A stretch of DNA of 64,000 nt from Spirosoma aerolatum. Lineage in GTDB: Bacteria; Bacteroidota; Bacteroidia; Cytophagales; Spirosomataceae. Location: contig NZ_CP020104.1 in the NCBI RefSeq assembly GCF_002056795.1, positions 2,615,001-2,679,000 of the forward strand, written 5' to 3'. Positions 41,933 through 50,194 of the stretch are shown one piece after another. Position 1 is the first letter of the stretch. Each line of letters starts with the position of its first letter. A program made the position numbers and the translations under genes. The notes under the pieces were generated by a model that was given only the letters and a program-made list of their open reading frames with translations, was not told the origin of the DNA and did not search any database.

Positions 41933-43825
41933 TCAAGGAGCGGATAATACAATCCGAAAGCCGATATCAATAAAAGTGTGCGATGGGCTTTGAGTAGTCC
42001 GATGTGTTATTTCGCAATATTTTGGAGGGTAGCTATAACTTCCTCCACGCAATGTTCGGCGTGTGCCTGTAGAGGGGCCAGTCGGATTAACTTTATCAAA
42101 ATCAGGGTAGTCTCCTGACCAATCATTGCACCATTCCCACACGTTACCCGCCATATCATGTAAACCTAACCTATTGGGTGGAAAACTTCCTACTTTCATC
42201 GTCCTCATAAAGTAATCATCAGTTCGTTGGTTAGCTAACTGATCGTAATTAGCTTGCTTCTGTGTTAACACATCCTGACCATTGCCAAATCGGGTACGTT
42301 TGCCTGCTCCTCCTCCTGCGGCATATTCCCATTCGGCTTCGGTTGGCAAACGGTAGTTTTCCCCTGTAAGAGCATTTAATTTTTTAAGAAACTCCTGCGT
42401 GTCCTTCCACGAAACTTGTTCAACAGGGCATTCTGAACAATCTTCTTTACTAAAGGCCTTTGGCTCTTTCTGATGTGATGGATTATTACCCATTATCTTT
42501 TCCCACTGTCCTTGAGTAACCTCATACTTGCCCATAAAGAATGAATTAAGAGTCACATTATGAGCCGGTTTTTCGTCGCTTTCACCTTCATCATCACCCA
42601 TTCTAAAGGTACCGCCAGGAACATAAACCATATCGGCAAAGGGTAAATTCAAGAATCGCCGAGTGGTGCTAACTATTTGAGAAGGTTTAGCCTTAGGTTT
42701 AGCCAGATCGGATTTAGTTGGATTGGATTTAATAGAAGTGGGTTGGTTATTGACTGGTTCATTAGGTTTAGAAGAAAGATCCTTAATATTCAATCTTTGA
42801 TTAAGTTCAGCTTTTAATTCTATTAAATCTCCTCGTAACATTAGGTACTGCATGGCAGCAAACATTGGCATTTTACAAGGAGACTTACGTTTATCAGCTA
42901 GTTGGTTATAATCCTTATCCCATTGATCTATTTCTAAAATTAGGTCTTTTATAGGGCGGATGTTGAAGTTTGATTCTTTAACTAATGCTTCATCTTCGTA
43001 TATTTTTGTCGTTAAAGATTTTAGGGATAAGCCAATAATTTTATTGATTTTCACTGCTTGTTCTACTACGTCACAATCATGATGCTTCCAAATAACATCA
43101 GTAAATAAATCATAAGCTTTTGTTGCGTTAGGAAGTAATTCGTCAATAGTACTTATCATCGATTTATATCGATTGGCTTGACTAACAGTTGGATTTATTG
43201 CCTTGCCTTTAGCGGCAGGTTTTATTTCAAAAAAGCTACTTATTACTTTGTCTATTTTGCTAGCCTGAAGGACGATCCCTTCGTCGTCTCCACTAACCTC
43301 AAGTAGCATTCCTAAATAAACTTTATCTCCATTTTTGGATGTAAAAAGTAAAGAACCACTCATCCCTTTAATAATCTTATCATTAGAAAAGCGGGAACGT
43401 ACAGTTATAGTGGTTTCGTCTTTCTCTGATATAAATACTTGCATTGATTTTACACCCCCATTTGTCTGAGCAGTTTCGAGAAATCCCTCATTGGTTTTAG
43501 CTAATATCTCCTCGTAATTCGGATCCACGTTCCAGTCCTCACAGTTCAGAGTTCCGCCGTCTATAATTCTAGTAATGGCGAGATCTGATTCATATTCCCG
43601 CACTTTTTCACCTCTAGAAAGAGTATTTCGAGCGCCTAAGATCATAAATGGACGATTTTCAGCTTTAACCACATGGGCAGGTGTAATAACAAAGCATTCA
43701 CTCGTCCGCGATTTTAGTATACCTGTGCCCTTTTCACGAGCATTTATGTATACTGCTTGTTGTCCAAACACGTTATGCGAGACAAGAATTAGAAGTCCAG
43801 TAAAGTAATTAAGCCAAGATTTCAT
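41933..43825 (-). CDS. Trypsin-like protease fused to an FGE-sulfatase domain, secreted
   Basis: 630 aa. Signal peptide 1-21. Trypsin-like domain about 22-210 with triad His51 (ITPAHVV), Asp81 (SDLAI) and Ser157 (KGMSGS). A helical linker about 220-370 and a basic, K/P/S/N-rich spacer lead to an FGE-sulfatase-type domain about 395-630 (VPGGTFRMGDDEGESDEKPAH, YEVTQGQWEKIMG, RLPTEAEWEYAAGG, MAGNVWEWCNDW, LRGGSYSYPP, GFRIVLSA). True FGEs have two catalytic cysteines near the C-terminus; here only one (KYCEITHR) remains and the first is replaced, so this domain is probably a ligand-binding module. Last of three co-directional genes whose starts overlap (43822-43825). Likely a periplasmic protease triggered by recognition. 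Confidence 0.85.
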   Translation of the reverse strand: MKSWLNYFTGLLILVSHNVFGQQAVYINAREKGTGILKSRTSECFVITPAHVVKAENRPFMILGARNTLSRGEKVREYESDLAITRIIDGGTLNCEDWNVDPNYEEILAKTNEGFLETAQTNGGVKSMQVFISEKDETTITVRSRFSNDKIIKGMSGSLLFTSKNGDKVYLGMLLEVSGDDEGIVLQASKIDKVISSFFEIKPAAKGKAINPTVSQANRYKSMISTIDELLPNATKAYDLFTDVIWKHHDCDVVEQAVKINKIIGLSLKSLTTKIYEDEALVKESNFNIRPIKDLILEIDQWDKDYNQLADKRKSPCKMPMFAAMQYLMLRGDLIELKAELNQRLNIKDLSSKPNEPVNNQPTSIKSNPTKSDLAKPKAKPSQIVSTTRRFLNLPFADMVYVPGGTFRMGDDEGESDEKPAHNVTLNSFFMGKYEVTQGQWEKIMGNNPSHQKEPKAFSKEDCSECPVEQVSWKDTQEFLKKLNALTGENYRLPTEAEWEYAAGGGAGKRTRFGNGQDVLTQKQANYDQLANQRTDDYFMRTMKVGSFPPNRLGLHDMAGNVWEWCNDWSGDYPDFDKVNPTGPSTGTRRTLRGGSYSYPPKYCEITHRTTQSPSHTFIDIGFRIVLSAP

Positions 43826-44730
43826 TTGAATAGGGTGGAAAGATTTTTTTTGTTAGTATAAACATCAATTAAAAAAGCAATTAGATTAGTAGCAATGAGC
43901 AATATGCTGAAGAACAGCGATATAATTTGGAACAGGGAAGCTTTCGAAATGCGGTCTAATGACGTTGCAGAGACATTGACTCCACTCACTTCCAACTTTT
44001 CCATTTTGGGCCCTGGTTTTAAAATAGTGGCCTGTTTGGCGACTACTCGGTAGGCTACCTGCATACCAGGATTTTCATTTAAGGTGATGAAACCTATCGC
44101 ATTTTCACTCTGGTCATGAAATTGTATTTCGTCACCTAAGTAAAGCTGAATAGTACCAGCGTCGAAGTTATCAGACCAAGTCGAGGTTCCAGTCATATTA
44201 ATATTACCGCTTCGAAGCAATGCAGTACTCTCGTAACCAACTTCATGATCCACCGAGCGCCCAAGACTTACCTTGCCATCGAATGAAAAAATAAATGTTT
44301 GACCACTATCGGCTTTCATCCTTAGATTGTTAATCGCTATTTCTAAGTAATGTCCTGTAGTGTCTATCAATTTTTCTTGCCTATCATACAAAGTTCCTGA
44401 CTTCTGTCCCTTTGGAGCACGAAAAGTCAGTGTAGCTGATCCATAAGCAACTCGCTCTACTGTGACCGATACATCTTTGTTGAGTTTAAACTGGCCGATA
44501 AATCCTTTGTATAATGGCTTTAAACCTGTTCCGTAAATGTCTACTCCGTCTAAGTTTAACTCACTACCATTTTCGTCAATCGAACTGATTGATATCCGCT
44601 CGGTTATAGCGTTTATATTGAATATTGTTGTAATAGGATCGGATAAAAGTAAAAGGGAATAGATAAAGAATACTAAAATTATCAATCCAATACCGATTCT
44701 TACAACTTTACGTAGATTTTTTTTACCCAT
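43822..44730 (-). CDS. Two-helix membrane protein of the protease module
   Basis: 302 aa. Membrane helix about 10-32 (VRIGIGLIILVFFIYSLLLL), a large extracytoplasmic beta-rich domain (about 35-265, with SATLTFRAPKGQKSG, FIFSFDGKVSLGRS, YLGDEIQFHDQSENAIGF), and a second helix about 268-290 (ASLFQIISLFFSILLIATNLIAFLI). It overlaps the next gene by 4 bp and starts one base after the 240-aa gene ends, so it is translated with its neighbours. Probably the transmembrane scaffold or transducer of the module. No homologue recognised. Confidence 0.78.
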   Translation of the reverse strand: MGKKNLRKVVRIGIGLIILVFFIYSLLLLSDPITTIFNINAITERISISSIDENGSELNLDGVDIYGTGLKPLYKGFIGQFKLNKDVSVTVERVAYGSATLTFRAPKGQKSGTLYDRQEKLIDTTGHYLEIAINNLRMKADSGQTFIFSFDGKVSLGRSVDHEVGYESTALLRSGNINMTGTSTWSDNFDAGTIQLYLGDEIQFHDQSENAIGFITLNENPGMQVAYRVVAKQATILKPGPKMEKLEVSGVNVSATSLDRISKASLFQIISLFFSILLIATNLIAFLIDVYTNKKNLSTLFK

Positions 44731-44731
44731 T

Positions 44732-45454
44732 TCAAAATCGAATTGGCAAATCTAAAAAGTCAAAATATCTTGTTGTAATCTTACGAATAGTTCGTCTAAT
44801 TCGAATCTCGGAGAATTCATTGAGGTTATAACCAGCCACTTTACATACACAATTATAGGCAGTTTTGATTGGTTCATTAATCGTTTCGCATTCAAGGATA
44901 TGCTCAGTCGAATTACGTGGATTAGTCAGGACTAGCTCTGTATACTGTTCAGAATTTAAATAAATGTAAACTTGTTGACTACTGAAGTTAGGTTTATTCC
45001 AAGCCGACAGCACATAACACTCCGCTTCTAGATCACAATTCTTAACAATTTTAGCTATGATGGTTATATCTCTAATTGTATAATTTTTGAGTTCATTTCG
45101 ATATTTAGTAGGTAGATTAAGTTCATATAAGCCAGGTTCAAAACCACGGATCTCATAAGGTACCTTAGCTTGGTATCTACCATCTCGAGAACTAATCTCT
45201 ACGCACAATTTAGATTGGGTGTGTTGTGGCATCCTAATGAAGAAAGAAGTAGGTGCTATCTTTTCGCTGGTTTCGAAGGCCATGACCCCCACCCTTACTC
45301 CACCACTGACTGGAATCTTAGTATAATAAACCTCCCATTCCTTCGGCATAGAATGCGTGTCCGGGTCCAGCTTTTTTAATGTGGTCTGACTAAATGCACA
45401 GGTTGAAAGAAGTAGGAGTACGATATAAAGCACTGCCCCGCTATAGCTGTTCAT
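44732..45454 (-). CDS. Secreted protein of the protease module
   Basis: 240 aa, signal peptide about 1-22 (LYIVLLLLSTCAFS). Mature part is beta-rich with six cysteines in CDLEAECYVLS, HILECETINEPIKTAYNCVCK, suggesting disulfide-stabilised extracytoplasmic domains. Blocks: PKEWEVYYTKIPVSGGVRVG, EIRGFEPGLYELNLPTKYRNE. First of the three-gene series; candidate sensor. No homologue recognised. Confidence 0.75.
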   Translation of the reverse strand: MNSYSGAVLYIVLLLLSTCAFSQTTLKKLDPDTHSMPKEWEVYYTKIPVSGGVRVGVMAFETSEKIAPTSFFIRMPQHTQSKLCVEISSRDGRYQAKVPYEIRGFEPGLYELNLPTKYRNELKNYTIRDITIIAKIVKNCDLEAECYVLSAWNKPNFSSQQVYIYLNSEQYTELVLTNPRNSTEHILECETINEPIKTAYNCVCKVAGYNLNEFSEIRIRRTIRKITTRYFDFLDLPIRF

Positions 45455-45539
45455 TGATTACAAGATTAAACAGAATAAGGATAGTAATTAACTCAAATAT
45501 AGAGCTTTATATTTAAAACTTACTAGCCGATAAAACTGA

Positions 45540-45933
45540 GCGGGAAGCCTACTGCTTGCCTTTTTGGAGCGGTTGGCTTGTCAGCCAGAACCTTGAAATA
45601 CAAACCCCAACCTTCCCAACCGGGGCATTTGCATTGTCGCCCGAAACCTGGAAATGGAAGCTTAAACCTGCCAGACTGGGGAGTTTCCTTTGTCGCACGG
45701 AGCCGGAAATGGAGACTCACAAGCCTGCCTGTCCGAAACGTGCATCCTGTCGCCGGAGCGATGGAGCACACTCATTTTTATACCTGTCTGGCACCACCCA
45801 ACGACCCAGGGGGTTGATGGCCCTGCAAGATAGCTGAAACGGGCGAACAACTCGCCTGCCTTTACACCCCCTGCCGGTTGGGCTGCTTGGCTTGACTTTG
45901 CGGCCTGCCTCCTGTCACCCGAAAGCCACCTTC
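45540..45933. repeat. Repeat array B (55-57-bp period)
   Basis: TGTCG-type cores at 45635, 45691, 45748 and 45913 (spacing 56, 57 and 165, about 3 x 55). Each core is followed by GGAAATGGAAGC or a variant and a GCCTGTC word before the next GTGCATCC. GC-rich against AT-rich neighbours. Open frames through it are by-products of the period; none has a start or typical codon use. It separates the protease operon from the nucleotide-hydrolase-like gene. Confidence 0.72.
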
Positions 45934-45942
45934 TAAAGAAAT

Positions 45943-46812
45943 TTAGTAAATATTATCTCGTACTAATTGTCTGAAAGTTGAAGAATTACCAGCAATTCGC
46001 TTCAGGTCATTATTTTTCTCTAACTCGTCAATTATTGCCCCAATTTCCATGTCTAATTCTTTCGGCTTACCATTGATATTGTTTGCTTTTAAGTATTCCT
46101 GAACAGCTTTTCTAAATTTAAGCCTGTCCACATCAGAAATTTCTTTTTCTAGCATTTCTCTTTCCATAATCGACCTACTTCTTATTAGTCTTGAAACTTC
46201 ATCACTTTTATCGTTTATAGAATAGTTTTTAATAACTCTAACGTCTCTTCGTAACTCTTCTATGGCATTAAGAATATAAGTGTCAGAGGATACTTCTCTG
46301 TCTTCCAAATGAGCAATCTTGTATTTGCCAAAGTTTTTTAAAAATGTTGAATAATTTGGATCCTTCGTTGCTTTTTCGTGAGTCGCTTTAAGTTTATTAC
46401 CAAGGTTCTCTTTAAATTTAATAATTGATGTAAATCTTAAGTCTCTTGGATATTCTAAATGTTCGATAAGTGAAGTGTCGAAAGAGTACCCCGTCAAATC
46501 ATCCTTTATAATAATCGTGGGTTTGTCAAAAGCTAAACGCATTCCTAATTCAAACATGACGTTAGCATTCTTGCAACTCACATCACATATGACAATATCG
46601 CTAGAGTAAATATTTTCAATTATTCTGTTATGAATTACTCCAATATCATCTGCGTCACTTACTAGATTAGGGAAGAAGTCATTAGTTATACAGACGTCTT
46701 TTATAATTCCAAGTACATCTGACCAGTGCTCTGGTGGACAATTATCAATCAAACTTATTGGCATTATTATACCGCAAGTTGGCTTCTTGTCTACTGATTT
46801 TTTGTCTGTCAT
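45943..46812 (-). CDS. TIR/nucleoside-deoxyribosyltransferase-like effector candidate
   Basis: 289 aa. Residues 10-110 have a Rossmann-like TIR/NDT fold: TCGIIMPISLIDNCPPEHW, NIYSSDIVICDVSCKNANVM, FELGMRLAFDKPTIIIKDD. The acidic residue of FELGM sits where TIR/NDT enzymes keep the catalytic glutamate, so NAD+ or nucleotide hydrolysis is plausible. The rest (about 150-289) is helical and coiled, possibly a partner-sensing domain. Flanked by arrays B and C as a single-gene cassette. Likely an abortive-infection type effector, but no companion gene is visible. Confidence 0.6.
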   Translation of the reverse strand: MTDKKSVDKKPTCGIIMPISLIDNCPPEHWSDVLGIIKDVCITNDFFPNLVSDADDIGVIHNRIIENIYSSDIVICDVSCKNANVMFELGMRLAFDKPTIIIKDDLTGYSFDTSLIEHLEYPRDLRFTSIIKFKENLGNKLKATHEKATKDPNYSTFLKNFGKYKIAHLEDREVSSDTYILNAIEELRRDVRVIKNYSINDKSDEVSRLIRSRSIMEREMLEKEISDVDRLKFRKAVQEYLKANNINGKPKELDMEIGAIIDELEKNNDLKRIAGNSSTFRQLVRDNIY

Positions 46813-46889
46813 TAGGTTTCTTAATGAAATATTACTGTGAAATATCGTCTTCGAGTTTCTACCAACTGTCCTTATTGATTGGCTAATCT

Positions 46890-47080
46890 GTCAGCGGAAA
46901 CGTACCTGACCTGTCGGCTGTCTGAAGAGTGCAACTTGTCGACCGCACCCCCCCCCCGCTTGTTAAGCTGTCCCTATCCCCAAGTGCATCCTGTCGACCG
47001 AAGCTCGAACTGAAACGTAAAAGCGTGCCTGTCAGACGAGTGCGGCATGTCGACCGAATGCTGGAAATAGAAGCTAGGTA
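46890..47080. repeat. Repeat array C (55-56-bp period)
   Basis: TGTCGACCG cores at 46937-46946, 46992-47001 and 47048-47057, spaced 55 and 56 bp. Consensus with array B: TGTCGACCGAAGCTGGAAATGGAAGC then TGCCTGTC, GAG, TGCATCC. Contains a run of ten C at 46948-46957. 47081-47318 (238 bp) holds nothing I can identify. Confidence 0.75.
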
Positions 47081-47318
47081 TCGACATATCACCCAACATA
47101 CTATTGTACACGAATTTACAGAACCATCTACCTCTTAGTAGTTGACTATCAAATACTTTTAGCTCCGAAAAATTTACTTACATACCTATTGGCAATATGG
47201 TCTGAAGCCATAACAGAAGTTTGCAATTACTGTTTTTAGCGATCATTTTTCTACGGGAAAAATACCCTTTTTTGTGAAAGACATGTATTCTCGTAAAATC
47301 TTTCCATAATTTCTTCAC

Positions 47319-48279
47319 TAGCTAATCTAAGTTGTATGAAAATAGCTTGATGGGACACCAAGAAAAAAGACATAGCCAAGAGCAAGAGTACCTTTGAGGT
47401 GCGAAAACATCAGTAACCCGCTCTGACTATGTCTGAAAAAGTAGTGGCAATTTACTGCTTTCTAGATGATTTCTTTCTAGAAACCAATCACCCTAGATCG
47501 ACCAAACCACAAGCTAAACCTAAAGTAACAGACAGCATTGTGTTGACTACCGCCATCATATCGGCTCGTTTCTTTGGGGGCAACCAAGCTTCAGCCATGC
47601 TCTATATGGCGGACAAGCAGGGTGTCCTTATGCTGGAAAAGTCGGCCTTTAATCGCCGGTTGCATCGACTCGCTCATACCTTGAGTGTCTTATTTTATTA
47701 TTTGGCCGACTTCTTTAAAGCCTTGAATGTGAGCAGTCAGTATCTAATTGATTCATTTCCTGTATCGGTTTGCGATAATATTCGCATCAGCCGTTCACGG
47801 TTGGTCAAGGGGGAAGAGTATCGAGGCAAAATTGCTTCCAAACGACGGTTCTTCTTTGGGTATCGGGTGCAAGTAGTGACCACCAGTACTAAGCAGCCCG
47901 TGCAATTTTTTATTCTTCCGGGTTCGTACGCGGATATAACAGCTCTTCAGATGATGCATTTGCATTTGCCCGCAGGTAGCGAGGTGTTTGGTGATGCTGC
48001 CTACACCGACTACGAACAAGAGGAACTGTACGCTGATTGTGAACAGATTTCCTTACAGATTCAACGCAAGAGTAATAGTCATCGGGCTGACCCGATTTGG
48101 ATAGCCGCTTACAAGAAGATGCGTCGTCAGGCAATCGAACAAGCTTTTAGTCAAGTCAAGTTGCGATTTCCTCAAAAGATTCATGCCGTTACCGAAGCGG
48201 GTTTCCTGATCAAGCTTGTCTTATTTCTACTTGCATACGCTCTAGAATCAAACTTGTATCATACAACTTAGATTAGCTA
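47319..48279 (+). mobile_element. IS982-family insertion sequence
   Basis: Perfect 21-bp terminal inverted repeats 47319-47339 and 48259-48279 (TAGCTAATCTAAGTTGTATGA and complement). One intact transposase inside. 960 bp total. Confidence 0.92.
47429..48271 (+). CDS. IS982-family transposase
   Basis: 280 aa, intact. IS982 signatures: ISARFFGGNQASAMLYM near residue 50, DSFPVSVCDNIRISRSRL (first Asp), FILPGSYADITALQMM then GSEVFGDAAYTDYEQEELY (second Asp) and RRQAIEQAFSQVKLRFPQKIHAVTEAGFLIKLVLF (described by position about 230-265, with the catalytic Glu). Ends 8 bp before the end of the IS. Probably active. Confidence 0.92.
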   Translation: MSEKVVAIYCFLDDFFLETNHPRSTKPQAKPKVTDSIVLTTAIISARFFGGNQASAMLYMADKQGVLMLEKSAFNRRLHRLAHTLSVLFYYLADFFKALNVSSQYLIDSFPVSVCDNIRISRSRLVKGEEYRGKIASKRRFFFGYRVQVVTTSTKQPVQFFILPGSYADITALQMMHLHLPAGSEVFGDAAYTDYEQEELYADCEQISLQIQRKSNSHRADPIWIAAYKKMRRQAIEQAFSQVKLRFPQKIHAVTEAGFLIKLVLFLLAYALESNLYHTT

Positions 48280-48303
48280 ATAAATTAAACAGAATACTCT
48301 TGC

Positions 48304-48334
48304 TTGTATATATACAATTAAAGACTTAACTTTA
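48304..48334 (+). promoter_or_regulatory. Palindromic operator with promoter boxes before small HTH gene
   Basis: TTGTATATATACAA at 48304-48317 is a 14-bp perfect palindrome. Its TTG is 20 nt upstream of TAACTTTA (48327-48334), fitting a Bacteroidota promoter with a weaker -7 box. The start codon is at 48350. The same palindrome recurs at 48545-48558, so the HTH product may control both. Confidence 0.5.
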
Positions 48335-48349
48335 TTATAAAAAATATCA

Positions 48350-48532
48350 ATGAAATACGTCACACCCTATCAATACGCAAAGCTTTGTGGAGTTTCTTCT
48401 CAAGCTATTTATAGTAGAATTTCAAAAGGATTGTTGGAAAAGGTGCAAATACCAGATCCAACGGGGAGTTTGAAAGACTATATAGATATAGATAAATTCC
48501 CCCCAGAAAGGATAAGGCAACTAAAAAAATAA
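48350..48532 (+). CDS. Small HTH DNA-binding protein
   Basis: 60 aa: MKYVTPYQYAKLCGVSSQAI, YSRISKGLLEKVQIPDPTGS, LKDYIDIDKFPPERIRQLKK. Helix-turn-helix of the excisionase/MerR-like type near residues 5-25. Preceded by the TTGTATATATACAA operator and followed by a 38-bp perfect palindrome containing the same motif, which suggests autoregulation and control of the following genes. Confidence 0.72.
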   Translation: MKYVTPYQYAKLCGVSSQAIYSRISKGLLEKVQIPDPTGSLKDYIDIDKFPPERIRQLKK

Positions 48533-48574
48533 TGTAAGCTTTATTTGTATATATACAAATAAAGCTTACATTTG
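48533..48574 (+). promoter_or_regulatory. 38-bp perfect palindrome with promoter boxes
   Basis: 48533-48570 is a perfect palindrome centred on 48551/48552. It contains TTGTATATATACAA (48545-48558); TTG (48545-48547) and TACATTTG (48567-48574) are 19 nt apart, the Bacteroidota promoter layout. Position fits an operator over a promoter for the 48656 gene, and possibly a terminator for the HTH gene. Confidence 0.6.
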
Positions 48575-48655
48575 TACTCAACAAAAAAGCCCTTATGCTT
48601 GAGTTTGGCGACCGTAGCAGAAGGGCAAGTGTTTCACCTAACTTATTGAAATCAA

Positions 48656-49030
48656 ATGAACACGGAGCAAAACTACGTCGGTAAGGCAGAATCTGCAACT
48701 ACCATTCCACAAATGGCCCAAAATGAAGGCCAAACATTATCTATAGTTGACAATCGGCAAAGCTCGGAAGTAAACCAAGCACTTTTAGACGCTCAAACAA
48801 CATTACTTGAGTTAGTCAAAGACTATACGGATTGTATAAGTCCTATTGAGTCGATTAACGAGCTACTAAGAGTGTGGCTTACTAGCACTAACCCTTCTGT
48901 TGACTTGGAAAATCCCAAAAACAAACGTCATTTAGACTTAATGTTGGACCTGGTTAATTTTCTGGTTGCTTTGAAAGAGGCAAATGAAACGGTGTTGGTT
49001 TTAGATCAAGCCAGTACGCGAATTGAGTAA
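48656..49030 (+). CDS. Small acidic protein of unknown function
   Basis: 124 aa, helical, no cysteine-based motif or membrane segment. Middle part IVDNRQSSEVNQALLDAQTTLLELVKDYTD (about 35-65) and C-terminal DLENPKNKRHLDLMLDLVNF. Start chosen at ATG 48656, downstream of the palindromic promoter. A probable terminator follows at 49094. Unrecognised; element accessory gene. Confidence 0.65.
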   Translation: MNTEQNYVGKAESATTIPQMAQNEGQTLSIVDNRQSSEVNQALLDAQTTLLELVKDYTDCISPIESINELLRVWLTSTNPSVDLENPKNKRHLDLMLDLVNFLVALKEANETVLVLDQASTRIE

Positions 49031-49093
49031 TTAGAATCGGCAACTGTATAATAACTGCACATTACTAATATAGTTAACTGCCATTCAATGTAT

Positions 49094-49120
49094 AGCCCGA
49101 TTTTGAGTCGGGCTTTTTTT
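49094..49120 (+). terminator. Intrinsic terminator
   Basis: Stem AGCCCGA (49094-49100) / TCGGGCT (49108-49114), loop TTTTGAG, followed by seven T. Ends the transcript of the 124-aa gene. Confidence 0.85.
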
Positions 49121-49220
49121 GTTAAATAGTTAATAATCAGATGTTTGTTAGGTAATTTTTTCTTATATAATTTCAATAATTCACTTATAATGTATGTAAC
49201 AAATAAACTGTAATACGAAA

Positions 49221-49532
49221 ATGAATACAAACGAAAGACCACAGGTTGAACCGGCTGTGGAAATTATTGATACAGAGTTAATTAAATCTCTACGAGAAGC
49301 TTTACAAGCTGCTATTAATATGCTTGATAAGGTCAATAAGAAGCCCCAAAAACCATTTGAACGGTTGAGACAAGCTTATAAGGATGTAAGTCCAAGCCTT
49401 CGATCATTTCTTACAGCTGACTTTTGCGTCTTTCACAATGTAACACCTGGTACTTTCCGAAAGAAAAGACGAGGTGAAAATCCGGTTACAGAAAGAGAAA
49501 TACAGTTCGTACAGCAGTGGCAATACCTATAA
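49221..49532 (+). CDS. Small protein, possible regulator
   Basis: 103 aa. N-terminal helical part (IDTELIKSLREALQAAINMLDKVNKK), then FERLRQAYKDVSPSLRSFLT, and a C-terminal part that could be an HTH (NVTPGTFRKKRRGENPVTEREIQFVQQW). Single ATG 49221; 13 bp spacing to the next gene. Unrecognised. Confidence 0.6.
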   Translation: MNTNERPQVEPAVEIIDTELIKSLREALQAAINMLDKVNKKPQKPFERLRQAYKDVSPSLRSFLTADFCVFHNVTPGTFRKKRRGENPVTEREIQFVQQWQYL

Positions 49533-49545
49533 AATTACTGTACAA

Positions 49546-49839
49546 ATGAATATAGTCATTGATCATGAGATAGTCGAAGGCTACAAGAATGCCCTTTTAA
49601 AAGCAGTAGACGCATTCCAGAAAGCCCAGGAAAAGATAACTGCTTTGACTAAAGAATTAGATGAAAGTCAGCTTATGACTACCAAAGAAGCGCAAGATTA
49701 CCTGAAATGCTCATATGATTCCCTATTATATTACCGGCGTTTCGGCTTAACGCCTTATAAAAAAGGCAAAGATGTATGGTATACTAAGGCCATAATAAAT
49801 GAATGGCTATCGACTGGCAGAGTTAACCGATGTAAGTGA
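49546..49839 (+). CDS. Excisionase-like HTH protein
   Basis: 97 aa from ATG 49546 (an in-frame ATG at 49474 would overlap the upstream gene). Coiled N-terminus (NALLKAVDAFQKAQEKITALTKEL), then a winged HTH: LMTTKEAQDYLKCSYDSLLY, YRRFGLTPYKKGKDVWYTKA, IINEWL. Same family type as 33384-33659. Possibly a second regulator of the element. Confidence 0.75.
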   Translation: MNIVIDHEIVEGYKNALLKAVDAFQKAQEKITALTKELDESQLMTTKEAQDYLKCSYDSLLYYRRFGLTPYKKGKDVWYTKAIINEWLSTGRVNRCK

Positions 49840-49965
49840 TAAGACAAGAGCTTTGCCAGCCATATACTATTATTTCTGAGACGTATAGCCCGACTTACTG
49901 ACAGAACCGACAAAAGCCGGTAATTACCTTTTTGCCAGTAAGTCGCCTTATGCATTTCGAGGGAT

Positions 49966-50100
49966 TTATTTATTACGGTTCTTAAGGCTAACATATCCCA
50001 CTGCTAGCCACTTATCAATATCACCTTGATATACCATCGGTCTTTTCAAATTTTGATAAAGGATTAATCTACTGAAAGGTAGAAGCCATCGATTTATAAT
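49966..50100 (-). pseudogene. HTH protein C-terminal remnant
   Basis: Minus strand, ending at TAA 49966-49968: frame reads LPFSRLILYQNLKRPMVYQG, DIDKWLAVGYVSLKNRNK. The GDIDKWLAxG end matches the last helix of excisionase-type HTH proteins; the HTH itself is not present. The gap 49840-50194 otherwise holds nothing I can identify. Confidence 0.35.
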
Positions 50101-50194
50101 AACAAACTGTTCGTTGGGTTATTAGTAGTGAATTCCTAGCTTTTTATAACTTTACTGGACTAGTGAATTAATTACATCTACCGTCAACCTGTTC

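Noticed and set aside
43822..43825. FGE domain as an active formylglycine-generating enzyme
   Set aside because: The first of the two catalytic cysteines is absent and no sulfatase gene is nearby.
45556..45850. Open frames of 60-93 codons through array B on both strands
   Set aside because: They exist in several frames at once, follow the repeat period, and lack ribosome binding sites or family features.
45540..47080. Repeat arrays as a CRISPR array
   Set aside because: Units are degenerate along their whole length with no constant repeat and unique spacer structure, the period is 55-57 bp, and no cas gene is near.
46883..47138. 69-codon frames on both strands of array C
   Set aside because: Same reason: by-products of a GC-rich repeat.
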